A stretch of 64,000 nt of DNA from Gigaspora margarita (GCA_009809945.1 WTPW01000158.1:561124-625123), one strand, 5' to 3'; shown: positions 12,193-24,407, counted from the stretch's first letter. The notes: generated by a model not told the origin, from the letters alone. Translations and numbers: made by a program.

Positions 12193-13130
12193 TGTTTTGT
12201 TACTCATAAGGCGGTCAACATTGCAAAAATATTGTGAAAAAATAAAAGAGAATCGAACCTGACACTAAGTAAAGCAATTGGCCACTATTTTTGCGGCTCG
12301 GGTCCACTCGATACCATAAATATAAGTCAGAGCAAACAGTGTATTCTTTATTCCCAGGACTATTAGCATTACTAATCCTAACCATACTTAAAGTTAATTC
12401 TATTTTTAGTATAAAATACTATCTCATTTCTAAAATTTAGATAGCATCCAATTATATTACAAGTAGTATGGCTCGAACAAAAAGAATCGCCATAATAACC
12501 ACATCCTCATGATTCATTTTTCTTGTTTTCCTGTTCTAAAGATATAATATAAACAGTTTTAAATTTTTGTGATCACTTTGGAATTAAAGACGGAAAAGCA
12601 ATTGCGGAGGCTCTATGCAAGAACACTACACTAACTTTATTAAATCTACTTACATTGAACATCTTCCCAAATTATTTCAACTAGTTTGTAAGTCTAAAGG
12701 TTATGTCCTACTACACACTGTGCAGTATGCCATCATTTCAAAAACCTAAATAAGCAAATTATATAAAAAAAAATGTCGAATTAATATGATATACCTATTC
12801 ATGAAAACAGTTTTTCCCAATTTTCATCATTACTTTCATAATGCACCAGCCCTTCACAGATGCATTTTGGCGAAAGCTCTCACTTCGGCACATCTAACAA
12901 TCTACTTTTTATACCAGGTATTTGCAAACTGGAGAAAGATCAAGCGAAAGAAAGCAAAATAATTGCAGACTTTCGAAGCCATATTACTTTACACAGAACG
13001 GTTTATTTTTTATATTTTTTATATTTTCTGGTTCGTAAAAACTACAGCTACACGTCTTAAGAAGCATTGTGTGCTAAAACTAAGGTGTTAGGTGAAATTT
13101 TCAAAAATGTAAATTCGTCGATTTGTGTAA
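12193..13130. other. No supported gene
   Basis: A short plus-strand open frame at 12860-13060 has no recognisable domain and ends in a low-complexity hydrophobic run, so I do not call it. A stretch near 12245-12280 superficially resembles a tRNA T-arm but does not fold. Confidence 0.4.
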
Positions 13131-13154
13131 TTTATGAAAATCATATGATAAAAT

Positions 13155-13262
13155 TTTGGATGTGACAAATCGTGTGACTGATAGTACGTGCATTCGTACA
13201 TGATTATCCCTTCAAAAGGACTATTTTAAGTAAGTATTTCAAGTTTTAAGTTGTGCCTCATT
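13155..13262. repeat. Dispersed copy related to the 3.5-3.9 kb repeats
   Basis: TGACAAATCGTGTGACTG at about 13162 is the inverse of a segment near 3905. Immediately after it, GTACGTGC and AAGGACTATTTTAAGTAAG match the 3548-3605 region in direct orientation. Both lie inside the 12.67-kb element, so the segment was duplicated and partly inverted there. Confidence 0.55.
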
Positions 13263-13464
13263 TTATTTGATTTATTTCTTATCTTACCGGTGTTATTATA
13301 AATTTCTGCGCCCAAAAATCACAGCATTTCCTTATTCTGCCCCTGCTTTATTTGATCAATCATTGTTATATTCGATCATCCTTAAACCTTTCAATTGTAC
13401 CTCTGTAACACATGTTACTCCTATTACCTTATTTAGATATCCTTGGGGTTCTACAATTAATTAA

Positions 13465-13833
13465 GGGTAGGGTGAACGTAGATCATTTATCATATGATTT
13501 TAGTGAAACAATGAGATTTATATAGAAAATAAAAATGTGCTACAAATAAAACTTTTTACGGTTGTTATTAATTTAGCCAAAAATTTTATAATATGTAGTA
13601 CAAAATACTCTTTTTATAATAGTATAATTTTAATAAATATAGTATTTGAAAAAATTATACTTCTATATGTCGTAAAGTTTTCCTAAGTTGGCTCAAATTT
13701 TCCTAAGTTACACAAAAATGATTAATTCTGATTGGTTGAATCTATGTTGTTTACAATCATGATTGGTTGATCACCTGATTTCATATGATCACAACGTGAT
13801 CACTATTAAAAATGATCTATGTTCACCCTACCC
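13465..13833. mobile_element. TTAA-flanked MITE, copy A (369 bp)
   Basis: Termini GGGTAGGGTGAACGTAGATC and the inverse are flanked by TTAA at 13461-13464 and 13834-13837. A sister copy is at 49447-49817. TTAA on both sides of all copies suggests a piggyBac-type target; a TA target with flanking T and A is the alternative. There is no ORF. It is nested in the 12.67-kb element. Confidence 0.8.
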
Positions 13834-13839
13834 TTAAAG

Positions 13840-14899
13840 CTATCGTGATGCGGCGAATGTCTATTAATAATCATCATGCCATCGCATTTGTACACAGATC
13901 AATTATGTATAAATTATTATTGCTTCTTTTAGGGACGAATGAATACGAAACGTTTAAATATTATTGTCTCGCCCCTCACACAAAGTAATATTACGATCAA
14001 GTTTGTAGGTGTTGAAGGGCAATTAGACTTTTAGTTGTCGAATCTCAATGACGAATTGATTGTGTAAGACAGAAGGAAGTTAAACTGACAATTGATTGGT
14101 GTAAATAATTTATATAGATTACAAATGTATATAAGTCCGATGTGTTCGCTCTTTGTGTATTGAGAGGTTTTTGTCCCTTATACATAATAGAGAGAGCAAG
14201 AATGAGGTATTAGATAGCATTAGATATTATCTAAATAATTCCTCTATTATAATAAAGTTTTCTTAATGAATGTTTATTTATCGTATCTCTTGGCTTTCAT
14301 TTATTTTTGTATTGTTCGTGAATCCCATTTCGTTATATTTATAAACCCAACCTTATGTATTCCTTCTCTTGTTCACTATCGCTAACCTAAATCTGGCCCT
14401 CTAATCTGACGCTCTCCCAAATTTCAATAGTAATACTGGTTTGTCTATTTATATACTGCTTGATTTCTAATATATATATATATATATACATTTTATAATA
14501 TTTACTAATGCTATTTACAACTTTGTTCTCTATATAAAATGCTTCCTATATCATATTTCATCATCATACCGAATAAGTTAAGCTTTTAAACATAATTAAA
14601 CAATAAACACTAAAAAATGTACATAGTGTTGGCACATGACCAATTAAACTACTAATATAATTAATGAATTTATATGACTCATTTCGAAATTTATTAATGT
14701 GACCTAGTTATATGCCAACTCTGTACAATACACATGTAAACTAAGTTATATATAATTTATTAGTTAGTATTTAAACTGCTAAAATATTACATTTTTTAAA
14801 ACTTTTAATATGATCTACTGATTCTTCCGTTCCTGGTTTTGCGTGACAGCGTCGCGCAGCTACCTTATTGGTTAATATAAACCGCCATCATTACGATTA
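13840..14899. other. No gene seen
   Basis: AT-rich DNA with a short (TA)n run near 14468. No supported ORF and no clear terminal repeats. Confidence 0.5.
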
Positions 14900-15106
14900 C
14901 TGATTTGAAAATTAGTGGGACACTTGAAACCTTTCGGTTTCGTCATATGAATCATCTAACTCTTCGGAAACCATGTTGCAGTCTTCGGAACTTCAGTCCG
15001 ATAATGGTGATGCGATTTCCGAAGAGTTAGATGATTCATAAGATGAAGCCGAAAGGTTTTCAAAAACGAGAAAATTTTTCAAGTGCTCCACTAATTTTCA
15101 AATCAG
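14900..15106. repeat. Strong palindromic MITE, about 207 bp
   Basis: CTGATTTGAAAATTAGTGG at the left and CCACTAATTTTCAAATCAG at the right are perfect inverse copies. The pairing continues inward (GAATCATCTAACTCTTCGGA with TCCGAAGAGTTAGATGATTC). Only a short loop stays unpaired. It is probably a TA-targeting MITE, since related ends (CTG/CAG next to TA) occur at 26567-26759. Confidence 0.8.
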
Positions 15107-15445
15107 CTGTAAAATATAATGATAAATCTTATGAATTTGATATGCGACCTTGCTTTACTAACTTTAATTTTATATACAGTATGATACTTAGCAATTAAAT
15201 TAATGCAATGAAATAATTTTATGTATTATAATAACAAATATGTATTTATAATCTTGGATTGTATAGTGGTAACGAAGTATATTTGTAAAATTATTTAATT
15301 TCACAGTTAATAAATATTTTTATACTCATGGATTAAATAATTAATAACGATAAATGTTCTTTATACCTCCTGTGAATGACCGCACGTGTTTACCCTTAAT
15401 AGATCTTAAATGGGTCAATATTAACCGCGTTAGTTGTGTAACTAT

Positions 15446-15566
15446 ATCGGATTCGGATCCGGATCTTTGGCATCGAATTCGGAACTGAACATGGATCCGA
15501 TCCGGTTTTCGGTTCGGATCCGGATCTTTTAAAATATCCGTCCGGTCCGATCCTTGCGGAACACTA
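15446..15566. repeat. Right subterminal GATCC-rich region
   Basis: GGATCCGGATC words repeat and end at GCGGAACACTA, the right terminus of the 12.67-kb element. See 2898-3027 for the mirrored left end. Confidence 0.7.
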
Positions 15567-15574
15567 ATAATCAC

Positions 15575-16149
15575 TTTGCATTCTAATTGGTTGATCAGGG
15601 GTAGCGATACATCGCCATAGAAATTATATAATCCTTTAATTTATTAAATTTTAATGAAAAAAATTAAAAGAAAAAATATAGTATACTGTAATCATAATTC
15701 TAGCTGGAAAACTTATTGTATAACCATCCATAATACCCGTGTATAAATTTTGATTATTAAAAAAAATAAAATCTATCTAACTTTGGATAGTCACTTTAGT
15801 ATGATCCAAAAAATTCTAATCGAATTAATGATTAAGAGGTAATCCATTTCTGAAGAGGTATAAAAAAAAAAAAAAAACAAAACTATAATAAATAAAATCG
15901 AAATATAATCTATATTTCAAATAGTACAGGAATCTGGCTATCTTATATATAAAAGTTTTTCTACTAAGTAAACCTTTTTTAATAGTAGTAAAAATCATTA
16001 AAATCAATCACGAGATATAGATATTTTTTGATTTTTTACTATATAACTTTTCCTAATACCAGCAACTTTAGATTCCACCTCTATATAAAACTGATAGAAA
16101 TACTACGCCTTATTTGACTATAAAATTTACCCCTAGGCTATGGAACGGA
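15575..16149. other. Intergenic, 3' flank of the peptidase gene
   Basis: AT-rich spacer of about 580 bp between the large transposon and the peptidase stop codon. It contains an A-run near 15867. No gene is seen. Confidence 0.5.
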
Positions 16150-19100
16150 CTATCCCTTAATAAATTTATAATTTAAACCCAACAATTTCTTACCATATTT
16201 AACTTCAATATTTAAATTTTTAAAATTATTTTTATCAAATGGTTCACACCTACCACCTAAGTGTTTTGATAAAAATTTTTCCTTAAGAGCAACAAATGAA
16301 AGTATGTTTTCGAGCTTGGCAAATCCATGGCCTTCATCACAATATATAACGTATCCAACAGGGATATTATTACGTTTAAGTGTTTTGGGTATGATATTGC
16401 TATAAAGAACGAATATAAAAATATCATAGAAATTAAAGTCTTGCTTAATGCAGTATAACGAAGACGAAATATATATTTACTTTTTTTCGTATTTTACACG
16501 TGGGTCATTTTTACCTATTTATAAAAGGACTATAGTTAGAAAAAAAGGAAAAAAAAAACTAAAGTTAATAAAAATATACCTTGGGCGATTAACAAAGGTT
16601 TATTAATATTGTCAGCATAATTTGATGGACTACAAAATTTTAAATAATTTAATCCTTCCGCAGTCTTAGGATCGCCACCTAGACGGTATACAAATTCATC
16701 ATAAGATGGTTTCCAATACGAAGGGATAGTCCTAATTGAATAATTTATTTTTAATTCAGAACAGATATTATTTTTATTATAATTAAATAATTAATTTCTT
16801 ACTTGACTAGCTTTACTAGCATTATAAATAAAGAGTGAAAGCATGTTAAAGAATTAAATTTAACATTTTGAAAATATTTTACAAGAAATAAACATACCAA
16901 GATCAGAAGGACCGGAAAATTCGACTCCACAAGCAAAAGTAAAATTATCTTCTTTCTTTGTAAGAGCAAGTCCAGCTAATGTAGCAAATCCACCGTAACT
17001 TCCTCCATAAATTGCAATTTTTTTTTCTTTAGCAATTTTTTCAGAAATTGCCCATTTTGCTGCGTCTAAATAATTGTATATCAAAATATTGCATCATTAC
17101 AGAATTAATAAAATGATATAATCAATTTAGACATTATAGAACTTACCAATTAAATCTTCATTCATTTCTCTGCCCCATTGACCAATACCCTTACGAATTA
17201 GAGTCTTCCCTAAGCCAACAGAAGAACGGTAATTTACGTTTAATACAGCATAACCACGATTTGCAAAGAATTGTGAATCAGCTTTGAAGCGATAGTAATC
17301 ACGAGTCCAAGGACCACCATGAACATGTAAAATTAATGGCAAAGGCTTTTTGGGTTTGTAACCTGTCGAAGGATCATATTTTCCAACTGGAAGTGTAAGA
17401 TAACTAACTAAATTTAGACCATCTCTGGATGGAATTTCGACAGGAAAAACTTGGGCTAACGTATATTTTTCTAATCTCGGATAAACATCAAATAAATGAT
17501 TAATAGATTTATTGTCTCGATTATAAAGGTAATACTTTGGAGGTTTATTTCCACTTTCAAAAGCCACAATCCAAATTTTATTATCCAAAGATTGAGAAAG
17601 TATATCGAGTTCACCGTCATTAAATTTTCTTAAAAAATCCAAATCATAGGAAATTTTTTCATCATCAATATGATACCATTCATCTTTAAGATATGTGACT
17701 GAATATGCAATAGGCTTTTTAGAATTCGGATGAAGAAGAATTTTATTAATATCTGCTTTTTGATTTTGTGGTCTTGCTAATTCGGTTCTTTCTCCTTTAT
17801 CATTTAGTTTACATATAGCAGAGAATTCATTATGGCGTGAATCAACCAAATAAATCGTTCCTTTGTTATCTATAGAAATTATCTTCAAAGATCTGGCATT
17901 TTTTAGACTATAAGTAATAATTGATCTCCATTCATTAGAATTTTCATCTTTTATACAGACTTCCTTACGAATCTTATCCTTTTCATCATTCTTAATCAAT
18001 TTATCAGCGCATAAGATATTTAATGAATTATCAATAGTATATTCTTCAAAAGATTGCGTATTTTCTTCAATTAATGTCATATCTCTAGTCTTATAATTAA
18101 TTTTATATAGGCTATTCGCGTTAGGATTTGGTTTGTTCATCGCAACAATTATTTCATATGGATTTTTTGGCGAAAGTTGAACAAGCTTAGATTGAACGTT
18201 GTCATATGGAGTCAAACATGTCGTTTTATTTGTAATAATATCAACCAAATAGATTTTATACTCTAAATTAAGCATTTAAATATAATTAATAACCTCGGAT
18301 TTATTGAATCACACCTATTGTGTTCAAACTAACAAATAATTAGGGTTGGATGTCTAAGTAAAAATATTCAGAACCTCTGAAAACCTTTTGGGTACCAAAC
18401 TTTGGATCTTTATAATCAAATTTTATTATGTATATAAACACTTATTGAATCCTATAGCTGCATCCAAACTCTAAATTTGTATAGTAAAATTATACCAAGA
18501 GTTTGATAAGTTCCTAAACAGACCATTTTTTAAATCATTTTAATCACTAAAAAATCACTACAGTATATGCCTTTTACCAGTGTATAACATTTAATGATTT
18601 ATTTATGATTAGAATGATTTAAAAAAATTCCTAGTTAGGGACTTACCAAATACCCGGTATATGACGTTGAACACCAGCAGTGTGATTTATAATAACTGTT
18701 ATATAAAATAATTTGTTTATAAGTTATGTATCTGTAATTTGAGAACATTTTAACCATTTTCAATTATTTTTTAAATCTCAAGTTAGCAAATAATTTAAAA
18801 TATTTATATTATTTGGTGATGATTGTTTACAAATTTCACATCATCAAATAACATAGATTTCAAGCCTTCTTTGATCTATTTAATTTAAACGAATTCAATG
18901 TCAAAGCTATTGGAAACCACACGATTTCTCCATTACAATTTGGTAACATTCGTTTAAATCCAAATAACAGATGAAGGATGATCTTTTTTTTTTAATAAGT
19001 CAAAATAATGTAAATTGATAATTATGTAATGACTCTAAACTCGTAAAAAAAAAAAAAAAAAAAAAATGCGAGATCATACAATCCAAATATGTTAACCATC

Positions 19101-19443
19101 CTCAAATTATAGAAAATTATGTCGCGAAATGCGTATTCTTCTACTCACCTTCATTTCCATCTTTGTCACTAGAATACAAAATATCATTATTGTACGTCCA
19201 ACAATATTCTGCTATTCCATGAGTTTCACAAGTGATTAATTCTGCTTTATCTACGTCATATGAATTGCGACAGATGAAAATATTTATCACTCCATTTCTT
19301 GAAGCAAGAAATGCAAGATGTTTTCCGTCTGGCGATATCTTCGGAGACGAACCATTTGGGTTACTGTATAAATATTCCCGCGGTATAAGCTTTGTATCGC
19401 CAGAAAAGTTCAAAAAACTGAGGATTCCTTTACAGCAATTCAT
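16150..19443 (-). CDS. S9 prolyl-oligopeptidase-family serine peptidase, 7 exons
   Basis: Exons (minus): 19443-19149, 18262-17147, 17065-16898, 16815-16803, 16731-16580, 16514-16481, 16399-16150. All introns are GT-AG, the phases close exactly, and the result is 675 codons plus TAG. The N-terminal half is a beta-propeller-like region (SPKISPDGKHLAFLA). The C-terminal half is an alpha/beta hydrolase with LPLILHVHGGPW, the nucleophile elbow YGGSYGG (Ser about 493), NDPRV (Asp about 585) and DEGHGF (His about 617), so all three catalytic residues are present. This fits S9 dipeptidyl or acylaminoacyl peptidases, which cleave short peptides. No signal peptide or membrane segment is evident, so a cytosolic location is likely. 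Exons 4 (13 nt) and 6 (34 nt) are microexons. A start two codons upstream, across a possible 46-nt 5' intron, cannot be excluded. Confidence 0.9.
18263..19148 (-). other. Long intron 1 (886 bp) carrying a foldback repeat
   Basis: The other introns of this gene are 65-82 bp. This one contains an inverted pair at about 18495-18655 (TTTAAATCATTTTAATC with GATTAGAATGATTTAAA, extended outward) and a run of A near 19047. The extra length is therefore probably transposon-derived. Confidence 0.65.
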
Positions 19444-20472
19444 CTAATAATATTATAAATATTTTAGTATAATTTGCATATTTTATATACCTGCATACAA
19501 ACTAATCTAAGTTCGGATAACTATAATGAAATAAAGTTGTTGATTTAAACTTGTTTTATGTGTTTTATGTTGCCAACATGTCAATCCTACTTCAATACCT
19601 GTTAATTTTAATTCAAGTCTTGAAGTACAATCACCACAATACAGCAATACATAGTATTGTATTCTGGAATTAACTAGGACGACTTCCAAAAATGTGAGTC
19701 ACATGATACGATGCCACAACCGCTACATAATTTTTTTAGACCGCGAAGTTCTTAAAATCAATTATGTATCAAACAATATAATGATGGTTATCAATATGTT
19801 GCTATGTTAATAGTTTGGATCATTTGATCCACATTTTGAGGGTCACCCTGGCTAATTCTGTCTGAAACATGAATTTTTCAGAAATCCTGCGCATAAATTT
19901 TTCATTTAATATTATTAACAAATATACCAACCAATTCGCAAGTGATAATTAAGGTTTATATCACCTAACATTACTTTGACCAAACCTTTATATTAATAGT
20001 ATTAATATTATAATGAATATGCTCAAGTATAAAAGGATAGTTTTTAAAGTGTGAATAAGTTTACAATACTAAAAATTACTGTATTAGATAACTTGCATGT
20101 TATCCAGCAATTTATGATCATGACTAGCAGAATGTTATTAATTTTGAATAAACACTAAATCGTAGCGAATGAGGAACATAACAAGAAATAAATTCATGAT
20201 CATAAGTTTGCTGGATAAAGAAATATACATGAAAGATTTTGTCAGCAACATTACCGGTAGTTTAGAAGAAGGTCCAAAATTTATAAATCAAATGATAAAT
20301 TTTGTAATTTAGATTATTCAAGTAGTAATTAAATATTAATAACTACAATATATTGTCTTATTTTATAAGTTATAAAAGTAAAATCTTCTGACTTGTTATT
20401 TCAGTATAACAGTATTTTAAGTGATCCTGTGTTTTAAAAATTTGATATTTTATAACAAAATATTGTTATGTT
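19444..20472. other. Upstream flank of peptidase gene; no other gene
   Basis: AT-rich sequence with no supported ORF. The promoter of the peptidase gene should lie in the first few hundred bases, but no specific motif is called. Confidence 0.45.
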
Positions 20473-20480
20473 AAGCCAAC

Positions 20481-21647
20481 TAGTGTTGCAAACCGGCTTA
20501 GCTGGCCCAGTCGGTCCAGCGGCGGCTTAAATTACTGCGTCACAGCCGTAACTGAGCCGCAGTTTGACGCAGTAAACATTTCATAAACAAGCTTTATAGC
20601 GAATTTTTATTAATAAATGCTCTTTATAATCACGCAAAACTACCCCAAGAATACCCTGAAAATTTATCCTTAAATCCGCGCAAAAAATGCACGGTAAAAA
20701 AATAGTAAACCCAAAATTACACAAGATTCTACAAATGAAACTGCCGATACTCTTTAAATGAAAAATGTTTTTGAGTCAATTTTATCAAAGAGTAAACTTA
20801 TTTGTTAAAAAGTTCCTTTTTTTGTAGCTAAAAATTTCAAGGTCATCTGGTAAAAGGAATATTTGCTGATTCTGCGATGATGAAGCCACAAACGTATTAG
20901 TATCGAATCGGCAATAACCGACCGGTTAATTTTTTACCAAAAGTCCCAGAATTATGAAAACAGCTGTAATTTAGGCTGATGATCTTCAAAATTCTTAATT
21001 TGGTCGAAATTGTTTTTTTTTTAATTTTTTATTTTTTAATTTTTTAGATGCAAAAAAGGAACCTTTTTAAGAAATGTGCTTGGTCGATGGCAAAATTGGT
21101 CAGAAACATTCTTTCTTAATGAGTATCAGCAGTTTCATTAGAAAGTTCCTTTTTGAATCTAAAAAAAAAAATCTAATTTTTAATTACAGCTGTTTTGGGG
21201 ACATCTGGTAAGACATTAACTGGTCAATATTCGCTGATTCGATAAGTTTGTGGTCTCGGTAATAACTGTCGATCGCAGAATTTATGTAATGTAGGTCGAC
21301 GATCTTTAAAATTTTTAATTTTGCCGAAAAAAATTTTTTTTGAAATTTTTAGCGAGATTTTTTAACAAATTTGGCTCAAAAACATTTTTTATTCAGTTTC
21401 ATTAGAAGAATTGTGTGAAATTTTGGCCTTACTATTTTTTTGCCGTGCATTTTTTGGGCGGAATTTAGAATAAGTTTTCGGAATATTCTTGGGGTAATAA
21501 TTTATGTGTGATTATAAAAGCATTTATTAATTTAGTTTATGCAAAAAATTCGCTGCAAAAACTTGTTAACGAAATGTTTACTGTGCCAAGACGCGGTTCA
21601 GCAGCGGCTGGACCGGCAGGGCTGGTTAAGCCGGCTTTGCAGCACTA
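20481..21647. mobile_element. 1.17-kb palindromic hAT-like element, 8-bp TSD
   Basis: The left end TAGTGTTGCAAACCGGCTTA pairs with right end GCCGGCTTTGCAGCACTA. The inverted arms run about 220 bp or more, and most of the interior is also arranged as inverted halves (TACAGCTGTTTT arms around 20955 and 21185). The flanks AAGCCAAC (20473-20480) and AAGTCAAC (21648-21655) match at 7 of 8 positions. There is no ORF. It is unusually GC-rich at its tips for this window. Confidence 0.82.
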
Positions 21648-21655
21648 AAGTCAAC

Positions 21656-22370
21656 CTACTCTAAAACTTGAATATTTCTAAATAGGAAAATTTATTATCT
21701 TTGTAAAATTCTGGATCTTTTCAAGAGATCATTGTATAATTTTCTGGAACAAGTAATAACCTTCTATATTATGCACCATGTGGTTTTACTTTTTTTTTTT
21801 TTTTTTACACATTCAGAAAACCCAGAAATCGAGCAATGAATTTAATTTTACTCAGGTATTATATATGTTTTATTGAAAATGAATATGGCTCAATAAAAAT
21901 ATCTGAAGCATTATAACTTAAGTTTGGTTCAATTTTTAATTTTTTTTAAAATTTACCAATGATGATTATTTTAATGTAATATTTTTCATTATAATTAATG
22001 TTACACTGATTTCGTAATGATGACTTCATATTACAATAATAAATATTTTCATGTCAGACGAAACTAAAATAGCAGAAGTTAGCTTTGTTTTTTTAATAGA
22101 ATATAATGAAATTTACGCTTATATAAAAGTTTTAAATATTGAGAATTTCTAATTATCATCGGAAGTAAATTTACCAGTTACAAGAATTCGACCTGACCAA
22201 TAAAATCGTACATACTTTTATTCACATTCATTTCGTATTTATTTTATATTTTGCATTTATTTTATATTTATTTCATATATATTTATTGATATTTATTTAC
22301 ATAACTCGCCTAACCATTAATAAATAACATTTTTACCTTCGTCATCTAATACTAATTTGAATGTTACCTT
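21656..22370. other. No gene seen
   Basis: AT-rich sequence with a T-run near 21790. Nothing is supported. Confidence 0.5.
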
Positions 22371-23060
22371 ACTCCTCTAATCTAATTGCCTAACTCTTCT
22401 AGTAATCCGCATTACTATCTAACCCTAAACCCTAATCCCGCGCTACTATCTAATCCAATCCTAACTCCGCGCAACTCTCTAACCCAACCCTATCCCGCGA
22501 CGCTACTGTATCTAATCTTAATCCTAACCTCGTTGCTAAACCCATTCTATCTTCCTAATCTTAATCCAATGCTACCATCTAATCCTAACCTTAACTCGGT
22601 ACTAAACCACTCTTATAATCCTATCTCAACATAAAACCTAGCATTTCGTTATAATCGTTGTTCAGAAAACACTAACTACCAATTAAATGCGATATTATAA
22701 AATGACCTTAGCAATAGCAAAATAAATACAAACGATACGCCAAAGAATTTGAAATACGGCATAGTACAGCACTAACAAAGACACGACACGGCATCAGTAT
22801 AATACAGCATCAGTGCGACAAGACACGGAACCAGCATAATATCGCACTAGTAAGTGCGACACAACACGGAACCAGCACTAGAAAATGCGGCACGACGCTG
22901 CATCATCACATGACACGGCATCACGAGACAGCATTGCATTAACGAGCAACACAACACGGTACCAATGAACGACGACGAAATGAAACATCAAAAAAGCCAT
23001 GAAAAGATGCACAACAATGCGACGAAACGACGACACTAAAGACGACATTAACGACGATGA
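22371..23060. repeat. Strand-asymmetric degenerate repeat region
   Basis: The first half (22371-22640) is built from variants of CTAATCCTAAC and CTAACCC, with almost no G. The second half (22735-23050) is A/C/G-rich with repeats such as ACACGGCATCAG and ACACGGAACCAGCA and very little T. The open frame in the first half is a by-product of the repeat. The first half resembles degenerate telomeric CCCTAA sequence. No terminal repeats were found. Confidence 0.6.
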
Positions 23061-24407
23061 AAGGTAAAACTATAAATAAATAAATAAAATAAAATAAAAA
23101 AAAGCCAGTTAGTTTTGTAATAAAAAAAAAAAAAAGAAGAAAAAAATACAGTAAACAAAAAATATACTTTATCTAAATATATAATTGATACTATGTCGAT
23201 CCGGAACGGTGATTTCCCTTCCGGTTAAGTTTAGTTATTTTCTTAATTAAGATAGTAATTTATTATTTTTTATAGATTAAGCTTTTAAAAATGACGCCCT
23301 TAGATTGTTTTAAAGCCAATCTAAAATTTGGCTCAAAATTTTATACATAAAACATTTTATATATGAAATTTCTAATGCAAACTTCTTAATTAGAAGATTT
23401 GCTTATAGAAATTTTTTCAAAAGTTAAAAAATTATTTATAAATATGTAATTAATTTAGATAAACAAAAGGATATTATAATTTAAGTTGATGAAAAAAAAC
23501 AACAATAATTTATTGTGGGGTTATCTTTTTTAAGTTTTTAAAGAGTTCATTTGGGTGCTTTTTTTTAATTTTTTTTATAGTCAAGTTAGAATTCAGGATT
23601 AGTATTTATTATAAGAGTATACATGAACTTCAGTAGTGTATATTTTTAATTTTAATTTTTGTACAATGGAGTTTGGAACTGATTATAAATTCAAAAAACG
23701 GAATTGGATTTGCATGTGATACAGGGATGCGTAGATTTTGTGATCGAAGCAAATCACAAAAAGCATGTGGGTTACTGCTGTACTGCGATTTGCTTCGATT
23801 AGAGCAAATATATTTTAGAGCATATTAGTTATAATGAAATTAAATAAAATTATTGTAGTATTCTGTATAGTGAAGTATAATAAATTAATATAAAATAATA
23901 ATATAGAAGTTTATGGGTTTTATTTTTTTTTAAAATCTATTATTATTATGGGCCCAAAGCGAGTTTAATTAGACAGCCGAGCATTAGAATTTAAGTAGGA
24001 CAATATTAAGATAATGTGCCGATTCTGTCATAATAGTGTTGACCATAACATTGAATCAGATAATCAATAATCTTAGCAGATGATAAACAGAATTTGAATC
24101 AAGAATCGTTAAAAATGTTGAATATTTAATATTTTAACGGTTCAAACAAATAATATTTTATATTTTAACGGTTCAAACCAATCAAACAAATGTAATTATA
24201 AACTATTTGCATGTAAAGAATCAATTTAAATTTTTAGTGCAACCTTTTTTAAAAAAAATTTTTTAACTTCATTATATAAATAGAACAACGTAAAAAATCA
24301 TTAATCAACAGCAAATCAAATAATTTGCTAATATCGAAAGCCATAATTTTGTTAAATTATATCACAAATTCCACAGGCTTCTGATGTGATATAAGTATAC
24401 AAAACAT
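23061..24407. other. No gene seen
   Basis: AT-rich. A short inverted pair around GATCGAAGCAAATCAC (23741) and GCGATTTGCTTCGAT (23786) is the only structure noticed. Confidence 0.45.

Larger units (their letters stand above)
2898..15566. mobile_element. Candidate 12.67-kb TIR transposon, 8-bp TSD
   Basis: The left end reads TAGTGTTCTGCAAGATCC. The right end, reverse-complemented, reads TAGTGTTCCGCAAGGATC. Each is followed inward by more than 100 bp rich in GATCC. The two ends point outward, neither has a partner terminus close by, and the flanking 8 bases are identical: ATAATCAC at 2890-2897 and 15567-15574. That is the signature of one insertion with hAT-type ends. Inside are a decayed transposase-like gene (7004-10363), a kinase remnant, three related 335-bp-spaced repeats and nested MITEs at 4956-5897, 13465-13833 and 14900-15106. 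The alternative is that these are two damaged small MITEs. The matching flanks argue against that. Confidence 0.75.

Noticed and set aside
12240-12300. Possible tRNA on the minus strand (GGTTCGATTC-like T-arm)
   Set aside because: The T-stem does not pair, and no acceptor or anticodon arm could be built.
22386-22634. Pro/Asn/Leu-rich ORF as a protein
   Set aside because: It is generated by the CTAATCC-type repeat and has no independent support.
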